From Pseudomonadales bacterium (lineage in GTDB: Bacteria > Pseudomonadota > Gammaproteobacteria > Pseudomonadales > DT-91), in NCBI GenBank assembly GCA_013215055.1, contig JABSRQ010000029.1, forward strand, positions 7,360 through 55,581: a stretch of 48,222 nucleotides of DNA, written 5' to 3'. This document shows positions 8,684 to 17,574 of this stretch, piece after piece; the stretch's first letter is position 1, and every line of letters begins with the position of its first letter. The notes beneath the pieces are model-generated. The model had not been told where the DNA came from. It saw only the letters and a list, made by a program, of their open reading frames with translations, and searched no databases. A program made the position numbers and the translations under genes.

Positions 8684-9423
8684 ATGAGTACACTGTCTAG
8701 TTGGTTTTTATTACTGATGATTAGGTGTTTATTGTAATCGCCACGTAAGACAAAGCGATGTTGTATCGGATATTTAAAGCCTATGCCGAAATTAGCGGTA
8801 TTACTTTCGATGGCTTTAGCATCTCCCAGGGTGGATTTAGGTTTTGTTTGTAATTGTCCCAAACCGATATTAAAAGTAGGGCTGATGGGCCATTCTGGTG
8901 CCAAGGTATGTTGCAAATCAAGCTGCAATAAAAAGTTCTCTTCATTGTTGCCTAACATATGATGATAGGTGAGCTCGGTAGAATAAAGTTCGGTGAATTG
9001 CCAGGCAATGGATGTCGCAATAAGAGGGGTATTGTCATTGGCTCCCCCGTTAACTCCGCCGGTGTAAAATCCAAATTCCAGTTGTTTTTTTTGATAAGCC
9101 TGTCTGTCAATTCCGCTGTAGGCAATTGCTTGGTTTTGATAGCTTAAGTGATTGAGTTGCTTTTCTTGAATCCAGCCAATATCACCTTCTTCGGTTTTAA
9201 CTTTTAGCCACTGTGTTTTTCTGGAGAGAATCTGCAGCTGCTGATGATACTTGAGGGTGAATAAAATCGGGTAGCCTCTAGCTGGCCCACTGCGTAATTC
9301 AAGATAGGGCGCGGTAACGGTATATTTTGTTTGGCTGTCGGTTTCTTCGGCATGTGTAAGAGGATGCAGTAAGAGCATGAATGCAAAAAATAGTACTAAC
9401 TTGCCAAATCCTTTTGCATTCAT
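8653..9423 (-). CDS. SH3b-domain outer-membrane beta-barrel protein
   Basis: About 256 residues from the ATG at 9423, which lies one base after the stop of the HzsA-related gene and gives a standard signal peptide ending T-H-A. Residues about 33-90 form a bacterial SH3 domain: YTVTAPYLELRSGPARGYPI, then a GDIGWIQ segment, the usual pattern for peptidoglycan or protein binding. Residues about 105-256 are an amphipathic beta-barrel ending in SIFF. A barrel plus a periplasmic SH3 could link the outer membrane to the cell wall. It is a fusion relative of the gene downstream. Confidence 0.85.
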   Translation of the reverse strand: MNAKGFGKLVLFFAFMLLLHPLTHAEETDSQTKYTVTAPYLELRSGPARGYPILFTLKYHQQLQILSRKTQWLKVKTEEGDIGWIQEKQLNHLSYQNQAIAYSGIDRQAYQKKQLEFGFYTGGVNGGANDNTPLIATSIAWQFTELYSTELTYHHMLGNNEENFLLQLDLQHTLAPEWPISPTFNIGLGQLQTKPKSTLGDAKAIESNTANFGIGFKYPIQHRFVLRGDYNKHLIISNKNQLDSVLIWKLGISIFF

Positions 9424-9424
9424 A

Positions 9425-11893
9425 TCAGTTTTCAGGAGCCTCAAACGGGTTATTATAGTACTGCCCACCGATATCTAGCCACTCCGAAATTAATTTAAGT
9501 TCAATCGGTGTTAGATGACCAAAATGTGTGGGGTTTAATGGGCTCTCAAAACGTTCAAAAAAGCGTGCACTAAAAGCCGAACCGTTTCTATTCATGACCG
9601 GCGTAATACGAATACCTTGTATGCCAATTTCAACAGGGTCCGTGTCTATATCGACTAACAGTCCACTCTCAGCATCGAATGCTTGTTCATTGTCGGCAAA
9701 AAGTAATTCTCTATAGGAGGTTAAATGTTCGTTTTCACGATCTGAAGGTTGTGACGTTAACTCAAGTTGCCCTGCGGGAATACGGGTTAAACCGTCAAGA
9801 CCGGTACGGTTATGACAGGCGGTGCAACGGTGAGTATAGATAATGTTAGGATCAACGGGGTCAACGCTGTTTCTGGCTTTATCCCATAGGGGCTGGATAT
9901 GTTGGATATAGTGCAAGGTTATCCTGCAGCGAATTTCCCAGCTTTGTAGGCAGGGCACGGTGATAGGCAGTTTGTCTAGATAATCGGGGTCTTCTTCTTC
10001 GGTGTTTAAGTCTGTATATAAAAGGTTAATACTGCTGGGTGCATCGCCGATAATATCGGCTGTTAGTTCTCTTAATGCATTATCCAGGGTGTAGTTTTCA
10101 GCCAGGGTTAACGCTTCGCTGATAATACTTGGCGCAACTAAATCGGGCCGCCCATGAGGGTTATCGTTATCGCCATCATGACAGCCGTTACATGCCAAGG
10201 TTTCTCCTGGGCGAAGTTGCAGCCAGCTGGTGTGGCGTTGGCGATGTAAACGCCTGCTGCTAGCATCTAATATACTTATTTTAAAAGGCACATTGGCGGG
10301 TACCCTTACTTCAACGGAGCCATCGGCGGCAATAGGCACATAACCTAAAATTTGTTGCATCTCATTGGCTCGGCCAAATGCTGTGTTGGAAAAATCAAAG
10401 GTATCGTCATCCGGAATACCTACCGATTTTGTGATGCGTAAAAAACTTGCGGCTGCATTATTAAAATCACTGACCGATGCATCTAATCTGCTATCAACAC
10501 CATCCATATCATAGACGCTTCGAATTTTTAATGTGCCCCAGTTTTCCAGGCTTTGTTCTGGGGCGATAAATGCAGCGGGTGTTTTTACATTCAGGGCGAT
10601 AGCTTCACTGACCATTTGCCCGGTGGGTGGAATATAAACAGGTTTCTGGCTTAGTGTATTGGCATCATAAATCCAAAGTGATGCATTATTTGGCCCCTCA
10701 CTTAAGGTGTTATCGGCAAGATTTTCTTCGCTGCAGATAAGATCAACCGAGTTGCTATCGGCCAAGTCATTTAACCGACAGGCATTCCATGTGACCAGAA
10801 ATCGATGAGTGCCATCGGCAAGATCATAAACACTTACATAGCGCCCCGATAAAGCCATTTCGTCTTCAGAGGGGATATCTTGAACAAATAGGGCCGTTTG
10901 TGTTGTTGCATCTGTGGCAGTGATATTGTTAATCGCTTGATCAATATTGATGAAGTTTTGATGGTCGATAAAAAACCAGTTAGAGCCAAAGTGGTTTAAA
11001 TCAAAGGGGGTAGCCTGAATTAACAATGTGCCATCCAGTTGCGGCTGGGGTTTAAGAAACTGAAGCGGGGTTGAGGCTGTGCCTGTGTCATGGCTTTTAT
11101 TACCGTACAGCAGTTGTACCTCAGAACCATCGGGTTTTACCGTATAAAGATCAATGGCATCGTTTTGCAGACGGCTAAAAACGATGCGTCCATCCGTTAA
11201 CATGGCAGGATACATATCATGGCTAACGTTATAGGTGATTTGCTCGATATTACTGCCATCGGCTTCCATAACATGCAAAACAGTTGCCTGCGTTTGGCGG
11301 TTCTGATCCAGCGCAGGGAATTGGGGTTTACTTTCATCCAGGCGTATCGCATTGATGCCACGTTGGCGTGTTGATGAAAATACGATGTGCCCATCAGGCA
11401 AGAACCTAGGCATAATATCGTTAGCGTCTTCGGCGATGATGTCGGATGCGATGATGCGTATTAATTGTTTTTGCTCTATATCATATTGCCAGATATTCCA
11501 CTTGGGTTGATCGATGTCATCGACATCGGGTAATTCAGGCGCACGCATGCTAAACAGCAGTTTTTTGCCGTCATCGGAGCTGGATAGATCTCTAACATCG
11601 TAGAGTGCGCCTGCATCATAAAGTTCTGCCGTGATGTTTTCAGCTTGTACATTGGCTGAGGCGCGTCGCTGTACATAAACCGCAGCTCCGGGGTTGAAGG
11701 CCATAGGGTCACTGTGATCGGTAAACATTAATATGCCATCTTCATCGGCTGGTACCGATCTTTGGATATAGGCGATGGGCACATCAACAACAAAACTGCT
11801 TTCTGCATCACCATCACCAGCACTGCAGGCGTTTAAAAATATGAATAGTGGCAGCGCAGCGGCGAGTGTTATGTTTTTTGACGAGCTTGAAAT
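9425..11893 (-). CDS. HzsA-related di-heme PD40 lipoprotein
   Basis: The frame is open from 11930 down to 9425. N-terminal: a lipoprotein signal (ITLAAALPLFIFLNAC, Cys codon 11827-11825) has no ATG, GTG or TTG in frame upstream; ATT at 11893 would give a normal signal, GTG at 11782 would remove it. Then TolB/PD40-type propeller blades (NDIMPRFLPDGHIVFSSTRQ; MYPAMLTDGRIVFSR), a middle beta domain, and two c-type heme sites: CNGCH (residues 531-535 counted from the GTG) and CTACH (653-657). The order of propeller, middle domain and CXXCH sites matches the hydrazine synthase alpha subunit family. No hydrazine synthase beta/gamma subunit is present, so the reaction is unlikely to be hydrazine synthesis. 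Probably a surface or periplasmic multiheme redox enzyme. The start is uncertain. Confidence 0.82.
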   Translation of the reverse strand: MSSSSKNITLAAALPLFIFLNACSAGDGDAESSFVVDVPIAYIQRSVPADEDGILMFTDHSDPMAFNPGAAVYVQRRASANVQAENITAELYDAGALYDVRDLSSSDDGKKLLFSMRAPELPDVDDIDQPKWNIWQYDIEQKQLIRIIASDIIAEDANDIMPRFLPDGHIVFSSTRQRGINAIRLDESKPQFPALDQNRQTQATVLHVMEADGSNIEQITYNVSHDMYPAMLTDGRIVFSRLQNDAIDLYTVKPDGSEVQLLYGNKSHDTGTASTPLQFLKPQPQLDGTLLIQATPFDLNHFGSNWFFIDHQNFINIDQAINNITATDATTQTALFVQDIPSEDEMALSGRYVSVYDLADGTHRFLVTWNACRLNDLADSNSVDLICSEENLADNTLSEGPNNASLWIYDANTLSQKPVYIPPTGQMVSEAIALNVKTPAAFIAPEQSLENWGTLKIRSVYDMDGVDSRLDASVSDFNNAAASFLRITKSVGIPDDDTFDFSNTAFGRANEMQQILGYVPIAADGSVEVRVPANVPFKISILDASSRRLHRQRHTSWLQLRPGETLACNGCHDGDNDNPHGRPDLVAPSIISEALTLAENYTLDNALRELTADIIGDAPSSINLLYTDLNTEEEDPDYLDKLPITVPCLQSWEIRCRITLHYIQHIQPLWDKARNSVDPVDPNIIYTHRCTACHNRTGLDGLTRIPAGQLELTSQPSDRENEHLTSYRELLFADNEQAFDAESGLLVDIDTDPVEIGIQGIRITPVMNRNGSAFSARFFERFESPLNPTHFGHLTPIELKLISEWLDIGGQYYNNPFEAPEN

Positions 11894-11916
11894 AGAATGA
11901 GAAGTGCATAAAACAT

Positions 11917-12190
11917 ATTTTTCTTCTTAATAGACGCAGTAATGCTTTTCGGCCAGCAAGCCAAATACTTTAGCTATCTTATATTTTAAAAACATAATAA
12001 CAGTATAAAAATGAAAAACGATTTTGTGCCGTTTTTACTGCGTAAATGTGTCTCTAATGTTTAAATGTGTGTCGCGGTTCAAGGAAATAGCAGTTAAGTC
12101 TTCTTTACTCTCCGATTCCAAGGGCCCATATCCTATAGTTAAGATATTGCTTATTTCATAATAAAACAAATTAGAAGGGGCTTTGTTAAC
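11917..12190. promoter_or_regulatory. Divergent promoter region of the two redox operons
   Basis: About 270 bases without a gene between the minus-strand HzsA-related operon and the plus-strand heme/LamG operon. The segment is AT-rich, with TATATT/TATAAAAAT-like stretches around 11975-12015 and AATTAGAAGGGG just before the GTG at 12191. It must carry both promoters, so the two operons are probably co-regulated. I could not pick out a single convincing -35/-10 pair or a clear palindrome, so the exact elements are left open. Confidence 0.5.
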
Positions 12191-13411
12191 GTGAAAACGG
12201 TTTTTTTATTAAACAAAACTGGCCTGATGGAAAAATGCCGTCGTTCAATGATGATGTCCAGTCTGGGGCTGCTTATAGCGCTATCGTCTTATGTCAGTGC
12301 GACAGAATATGATCAGGCCAAACGCATTCATCAGCGCCTCTCGGGTGTGCCTGCCACAGCTGCCGTATTAGAAGACATGGCCAATTTTATTAAAACAGGT
12401 GATGGGGCTGCGGCTACTGCTATAGCGATGGCGGATGACGGTTTTTACAATGTCACGCTAAAGAACTTTGCCACCCCTTGGACTAACGAAAGCCAAACCG
12501 TCTTTGCCGATTTAAATGATTACACCGCAACAGTCATTGGCATGGTCAGGGATGATGTGGATTTTCGTCAAATCTTATCTGCCGATACGGTATATGTCGC
12601 CGAAGGAATAAGTGGTCTATCAGCTTATAGCATGAGCAATAATAGCCATTATGAGCAGTTGGATGCCGGTAACTACAGCTTACAAACCTATCTTGTTGCC
12701 AAGAATCAATCGGATCTTACTTCATTACCCAGTGATGCTACAGCGGGCGTGATGACCAGCCGGGCTGCGTCCAAGGCCTTTTTTATCGATGGCACCAATA
12801 GAGCGATGTTGCGTTTCACGTTAATCAATCATCTTTGTAGAGATTTAGAAGCTGTAAAAGATATTACACGCCCTGCAGATAGAATTCGCCAGGATGTGAG
12901 CCGTAGCCCTGGTGGAGATAGCCGCATATTTTTAAATACCTGTATAGGTTGTCATACCGGCATGGATCCTCTAGCGCAGGCCTTTGCTTATTATGATTAT
13001 TCCTATGATAGCGAAGCGGATGAGATGGGTGATGCGGGGCAGTTGGTTTATACGCCAGGCGCAGTACAGGAAAAATATCATTTTAATAATGCCAATTTTG
13101 CCCCGGGTTTTGTCACTAAAAACGATCAATGGGATAACTATTGGCGAGCCGGTCAAAATAAATTGATGGGCTGGTCGCAAGCATTAACCGGTTCTGGTCA
13201 GGGCGCAAAATCCATGGGTACGGAGCTTGCCAACAGTGATGCCTTTGCCCAGTGTCAGGTGAAAAAAGTTTTTGAGAATGTCTGTTTAAAAAAACCCATA
13301 AACGAAGCTGATAGCATTCAAGTCAATTTGATGAAAACCCGTTTTATAGCCGCTAATTATTCGATGAAAACGGCATTTTCTGATGCATCCCTTTATTGTA
13401 GTGGTGATTAA
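12191..13411 (+). CDS. Secreted mono-heme protein with DUF1588-like C-terminus
   Basis: A 406-residue protein starting at GTG with AGAAGGGG about 11 bases upstream. A signal peptide covers about residues 1-38 (V-S-A). One c-type heme site, CIGCH, lies at residues 251-255 and is followed by TGMDPLAQAFAYYDY. That arrangement (CxxCH, then D-P-L and an aromatic stretch) recalls DUF1588 proteins of planctomycetes and other marine bacteria. Two further Cys lie near the C-terminus (about 356-366). It is the first gene of a trio with a LamG cytochrome and a Tat protein. The function is unknown, probably periplasmic electron transfer or scaffolding. Confidence 0.78.
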   Translation: MKTVFLLNKTGLMEKCRRSMMMSSLGLLIALSSYVSATEYDQAKRIHQRLSGVPATAAVLEDMANFIKTGDGAAATAIAMADDGFYNVTLKNFATPWTNESQTVFADLNDYTATVIGMVRDDVDFRQILSADTVYVAEGISGLSAYSMSNNSHYEQLDAGNYSLQTYLVAKNQSDLTSLPSDATAGVMTSRAASKAFFIDGTNRAMLRFTLINHLCRDLEAVKDITRPADRIRQDVSRSPGGDSRIFLNTCIGCHTGMDPLAQAFAYYDYSYDSEADEMGDAGQLVYTPGAVQEKYHFNNANFAPGFVTKNDQWDNYWRAGQNKLMGWSQALTGSGQGAKSMGTELANSDAFAQCQVKKVFENVCLKKPINEADSIQVNLMKTRFIAANYSMKTAFSDASLYCSGD

Positions 13412-13412
13412 C

Positions 13413-15947
13413 ATGGCGAACGAGACAAAAAGATCACAGCTGAAACTGTTTTCCACAAGACTTCTAACCGTAGTTATCACAAGCTTCTTATTGCTGTTAA
13501 GTGGCTGTGGTTCGGATAAGGGACCAGAAACGACGGAAAATGAAAACACCAATGTTGATCAGGGTGAGGGCTTTGTTTATAAAGGTGATCCACCGGTCAG
13601 TGATGAGGTGCGCCGTTTTCAGGAAAACCTATGGGATAATATACGTCAATCTGATCGCTGTGGCGGTTGTCATAGTGTAGAAGGCGGTAATTCGCTGCAG
13701 TTTGCCCGCATCGATGATATCAACAAGGCTTATGACGATGTAAAGGCTTTTATTGACTTGTCTGCTCCAGCTGATTCTCCATTAGTGCTAAAACTGCAGC
13801 AGGGGACGGGGCATTCTTGTTGGAAATCAGAAGATAGTGTTTGTGCTGAATTATTAACCCGCTGGATTGGTCAATGGGCCAATGTGGCTGTAGGGCAGGT
13901 TAATGTGGTTGAGTTAAGACCGCCCGTTAATAAGGAGCCTGGAAAAAGTAAAAGCTTTCCAGAAAGCCCGGCAAGTTTTGATGCATTGATTTATAACACG
14001 TATTTAAAGCCGCATTGTTCAGACTGCCATAAAGAGAATGCCGCAACGCCACAATCTCCTTTTATTGCCAGTGACAATGTTGATGAAGCGTATCTAGCGG
14101 CAATGAGTAAAATAAGCCTGGATACGCCGGAGGGTTCTCGCCTGGTGGTTAGGCTTAGCGATGAGTTTCATAATTGCTGGAGTGAAAGTTGTTCGGAAGA
14201 TGGGAAGGTAATGTTAACCGCGATTACTGATTTTGCCGATGGCATAGCGTTAACCCAGGTTGACCCTCAGCATGTGATTAGCCGTGCGATGAAACTACTG
14301 GATGGCATAGCGTCCTCCAGCGGTGGACGTAATGAAGACAGTTTAATTGCGTTATTTGAGTTTAAAACCGGTGATAAATTTAAGGCCTTCGATACCTCGG
14401 GTGTGGATAAAGATATGGACCTGAATTTATCCGGTGATTTTGAATGGGTAGGTGGTTGGGGCATTAATTTTATTAACGGTAGGGCGCAATCTGAAGCCGG
14501 GCAAGCTGAAAAGCTAAGCCGTTTAATTGGTGCAACCGGTGAATACTCTATTGAAGCCTGGGTTGCACCTAATAATGTCACACAGGAAGGTCCGGCTAGA
14601 ATAGCAAGTTTCTCAGGTGGTAAGGATGACCGTAACTTTATGTTAGGGCAGACCCTATATAGTTATAACTTCCTTCATCGTAGCTCCCTCTCGGATGCCA
14701 ATGGCGAACCGGCTTTATCAACCAGCGATGATGATGAAGTTTTACAAGCGACTTTGCAGCATGTGGTTATGACGTCGAATTTAAGTGATGGCCGAAAAAT
14801 CTATGTGAATGGCAAGTTGGTGGCACAGGAGGATACCTCGGATACCACAATAGGCACGCTAAATAGTTGGGATAATAGTTTTGCCTTTATCCTGGGCAGT
14901 GAAACCTCGGGTGAATTCCCTTTTAAAGGTGTTATCCGTTTATTAGCCGTCTATAACAAGGCTATACCTGAGGCGCAAATTCAAACCAATTTTGAAGCGA
15001 ATGTCGGCCAACGTTATCTGGTGATGTTTAATGTCTCAGAAATCACAGGCATTAATGAAGCTTATGTGGTGTTTGAAGTTAGTCAGTTTGATAATTATGC
15101 CTACTTATTTAATCAGCCTTTCTTTGTAAGCTTAGATAAAGAAGCCAACTACAGCGGTGTTGCGTTAGAGGGCATGCATATTGGCATTAACGGTAAACGT
15201 GCAACGTCGGGCCAGGCTTTTAATTTGATTAAAACATCGTTAGATAAATCGGCAGTGGATGAAAATGGCCGCCAGCCTCTTTCATCTTTAGGTACTGTAA
15301 TTGCGTTGGAGAAAGGTGTTGCTCATGATGAGTTTTATCTGATTTTTGATAAATTAGGCGATAAAAGTTTTGTCATTGTTGATGCAGAACCTGAGGTGAC
15401 GACACCTGTGTATAGCACAGTTGAACAATCAGATATCGGCATTAAAACTTTTGATGAGATCAACTTGTCTATGGCTAGAATGACCGGTATCGATTTGAAT
15501 TATATTAGCCCTGACTATGTGCCTCTTGAATTTAAAGTGGATGTAGCTGCAACCTTTGAAGTATTAGAGCAACAATTACCCAGCACTACGGATATAGGCA
15601 CATTTTTATCATCTCATCAGATTGGCATTACCCAGCTGGCGATAGAGTATTGTTCAGCCTTGGTTGATGACACTTCTCTAAGGGCTGCTTATTTTCCTCA
15701 GTTGGTTTTTAACGCACCTTTAACGGATAGAAACTTATTATTAGACCCTTTAATTAATAAGATTGCGGTTAATAAAGTGAATGCGGTTGAGTTAGTGTCA
15801 GAGCCATCTGATATTGAGATTAAAAGCGATCTGGATGATCTGATTGATAAATTATGTGATGGCAACTGCAGCGCAGATAAAACCGTGAAGATTGCCAAGG
15901 CAAGCTGTGCAACGGTGTTAGCCAGCGCCATTATCTTGTTTCAATAG
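13413..15947 (+). CDS. Di-heme LamG-domain lipoprotein
   Basis: 844 residues from the ATG at 13413, one base after the previous stop. An upstream in-frame ATG (13383) would bury the signal. The lipobox L-L-S-G-C gives Cys32. Two tandem cytochrome-like modules follow: CGGCH at 83-87 and CSDCH at 202-206, each followed by a helical stretch and a second Cys pair (HSCWKSEDSVC; HNCWSESC), so the module was duplicated. A LamG/concanavalin-like jelly roll spans about 345-535 (YSIEAWVAP, HVVMTSNLSDGRKIYVNGKL). The C-terminal 300 residues are beta-rich, then helical, with DGNCSAD near the end. LamG domains bind glycans or proteins, so this may attach heme domains to a surface ligand. Confidence 0.82.
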   Translation: MANETKRSQLKLFSTRLLTVVITSFLLLLSGCGSDKGPETTENENTNVDQGEGFVYKGDPPVSDEVRRFQENLWDNIRQSDRCGGCHSVEGGNSLQFARIDDINKAYDDVKAFIDLSAPADSPLVLKLQQGTGHSCWKSEDSVCAELLTRWIGQWANVAVGQVNVVELRPPVNKEPGKSKSFPESPASFDALIYNTYLKPHCSDCHKENAATPQSPFIASDNVDEAYLAAMSKISLDTPEGSRLVVRLSDEFHNCWSESCSEDGKVMLTAITDFADGIALTQVDPQHVISRAMKLLDGIASSSGGRNEDSLIALFEFKTGDKFKAFDTSGVDKDMDLNLSGDFEWVGGWGINFINGRAQSEAGQAEKLSRLIGATGEYSIEAWVAPNNVTQEGPARIASFSGGKDDRNFMLGQTLYSYNFLHRSSLSDANGEPALSTSDDDEVLQATLQHVVMTSNLSDGRKIYVNGKLVAQEDTSDTTIGTLNSWDNSFAFILGSETSGEFPFKGVIRLLAVYNKAIPEAQIQTNFEANVGQRYLVMFNVSEITGINEAYVVFEVSQFDNYAYLFNQPFFVSLDKEANYSGVALEGMHIGINGKRATSGQAFNLIKTSLDKSAVDENGRQPLSSLGTVIALEKGVAHDEFYLIFDKLGDKSFVIVDAEPEVTTPVYSTVEQSDIGIKTFDEINLSMARMTGIDLNYISPDYVPLEFKVDVAATFEVLEQQLPSTTDIGTFLSSHQIGITQLAIEYCSALVDDTSLRAAYFPQLVFNAPLTDRNLLLDPLINKIAVNKVNAVELVSEPSDIEIKSDLDDLIDKLCDGNCSADKTVKIAKASCATVLASAIILFQ

Positions 15948-15960
15948 GCGGAGAATAGTC

Positions 15961-17559
15961 ATGAAAGCATTTTTAAAAGGCCGCCAATTCCGTAGCAGGC
16001 AGCAACAGCATTTACAGTTAAACGATGCGATGTTCCATACAGGCCATAAACGCCCTATAACCCGCAGAGACTTTATAGCTCAGGGTATGATCGCAGGTGG
16101 CGGGGCTGTAATGAGTGGCGGTGTGATGGGCATGTTAAGCAACTCTGCTTTTGGGCTTTCTCAGGACCTGGAAGATTTAAAGTTTGACTGTGGCATAAAA
16201 AAACGTCTGGGGTTTGAAGGCAAAGTACCGTTTATGTGTTTTGATTTAGCCGGTGGTGCCAATATCGCAGGTTCCAATGTCTTGGTTGGGCAGCAAGGCG
16301 GCCAGTTAGATTTTTTAAGCACGGCGGGTTATAGCAAACTGGGTTTGCCTGCCAATATGCTTCCTGGTTCGTCCGAAACCAATTTTGTTAATACCGATCT
16401 AGGTTTGGCTTTTCATTCTGATTCGGCTTTTCTGCGTGGCATCTTATCTAAAGTCAGCCCATCAACGGCAGCTAATATCAATGGGGCGGTGATTCCTGCA
16501 CGTTCAGAAAATGACACCGGAAACAACCCTCATAACCCCATGTATGCAATTCATCAGGCCGGTGGAGAAGGTGCTTTAGTGGATCTTATAGGTTCTGTTA
16601 GTAGTACTTCTGGCGGTAATTCAATGGCGCCAGCTGCGATGATTAATCCTGCGGTGCGGCCAACAAAAGTGGATAGATCAAGTGATGCAACAGGGTTGGT
16701 AGACTTAGGTAAATTGGTTAAAACCTTGTCACAAGAAGAAGTTGTTAATGTGATGGAGGCCGTGGCCTATTTATCCGATAAAAAACTGGCAAATACCCGC
16801 ATGCCAACGGGTTCCTCGGATGAAGTGGCAATCAAAGCTCTGGTTAAGTGTGGTTATGTGAAGTCTGCGGCATTAGCCGAAGACTATGGTGATCCTGCTG
16901 ATTTGGACCCTGAGAAAGATGGATTGATCAAAGGAACTGCCGGTATATTCAGTGATGCAGATTTTGATGCCGATAGAGAGTATAAGAAAACTGCCGCGGT
17001 CATGAAACTGGTGGTTAATGGTTTCGCCGGTGCAGGCACGGTCACTATGGGTGGTTTTGATTATCATACCGGTGATCGATCTACTGGTGAACGTAGAGAT
17101 TTCCGTGCAGGTGAATGCATGGGCGCTAGCCTGGAGTATGCAGCACGTAGAAGCAAGCCGTTGATGTTATATGTGTTTAGTGATGGCTCTGTATCATCTA
17201 ACGGTATGGCTGATGAAAGTATGGAGGGGCGTGGTAAGGGGCAGTGGACTGGTGATAACCAGTCTACAGCGGCTGCGTTTATGCTGGTCTATAGCCCTAA
17301 AGGTAAGCCGGAGTTGATGGGGGGGACAGATGATGAGAAATTACGCCATCAGCAAATTGGTTTTATGGATGCCAATGCATCGGTGATTACGTCGGCTACA
17401 CCGGCTGCGAATAATGTTAATTTATTGGTGGAGACGGTGGCGTTAAATTATATGGCTTTAAACGGCGAGATAGGCCAGTTTAAAGATACATTTCCTAACC
17501 ATGGCCTAGGTAGCGAGGCTCTGAGAGATAGCCTGGTTGCATTTGAAAGTATTGTGTAG
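15961..17559 (+). CDS. Tat-exported DUF1501-like protein
   Basis: A 532-residue protein with GGAGAA 8 bases before the ATG. A twin-arginine signal (ITRRDFIAQG, Arg35-Arg36) is followed by a Gly/Met-rich hydrophobic region, so it is exported folded, often a sign of a cofactor. The body has features of the alkaline-phosphatase-like DUF1501 group (FDLAGGANIAGSNVLVG; YHTGDRSTGERRDFRAGE; a YVFSDGSVSSNG segment). Homologues are sometimes misnamed GspF. DUF1501 proteins are typically encoded beside CXXCH-containing DUF1800/DUF1588 proteins, which fits here. It is the last gene of the trio. No catalytic residues can be assigned with confidence. Confidence 0.78.
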   Translation: MKAFLKGRQFRSRQQQHLQLNDAMFHTGHKRPITRRDFIAQGMIAGGGAVMSGGVMGMLSNSAFGLSQDLEDLKFDCGIKKRLGFEGKVPFMCFDLAGGANIAGSNVLVGQQGGQLDFLSTAGYSKLGLPANMLPGSSETNFVNTDLGLAFHSDSAFLRGILSKVSPSTAANINGAVIPARSENDTGNNPHNPMYAIHQAGGEGALVDLIGSVSSTSGGNSMAPAAMINPAVRPTKVDRSSDATGLVDLGKLVKTLSQEEVVNVMEAVAYLSDKKLANTRMPTGSSDEVAIKALVKCGYVKSAALAEDYGDPADLDPEKDGLIKGTAGIFSDADFDADREYKKTAAVMKLVVNGFAGAGTVTMGGFDYHTGDRSTGERRDFRAGECMGASLEYAARRSKPLMLYVFSDGSVSSNGMADESMEGRGKGQWTGDNQSTAAAFMLVYSPKGKPELMGGTDDEKLRHQQIGFMDANASVITSATPAANNVNLLVETVALNYMALNGEIGQFKDTFPNHGLGSEALRDSLVAFESIV

Positions 17560-17574
17560 TGGTTGTTTGCAGTG

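Noticed and set aside
9425..11893. Hydrazine synthase and an anammox-like metabolism
   Set aside because: Only the alpha-subunit-like protein is present, without beta or gamma subunits or hydrazine dehydrogenase, and the host is a gammaproteobacterium. The family includes many proteins with other roles.
15961..17559. GspF, type II secretion protein
   Set aside because: It has a Tat signal and no GspF transmembrane pattern. A DUF1501-like assignment fits better.
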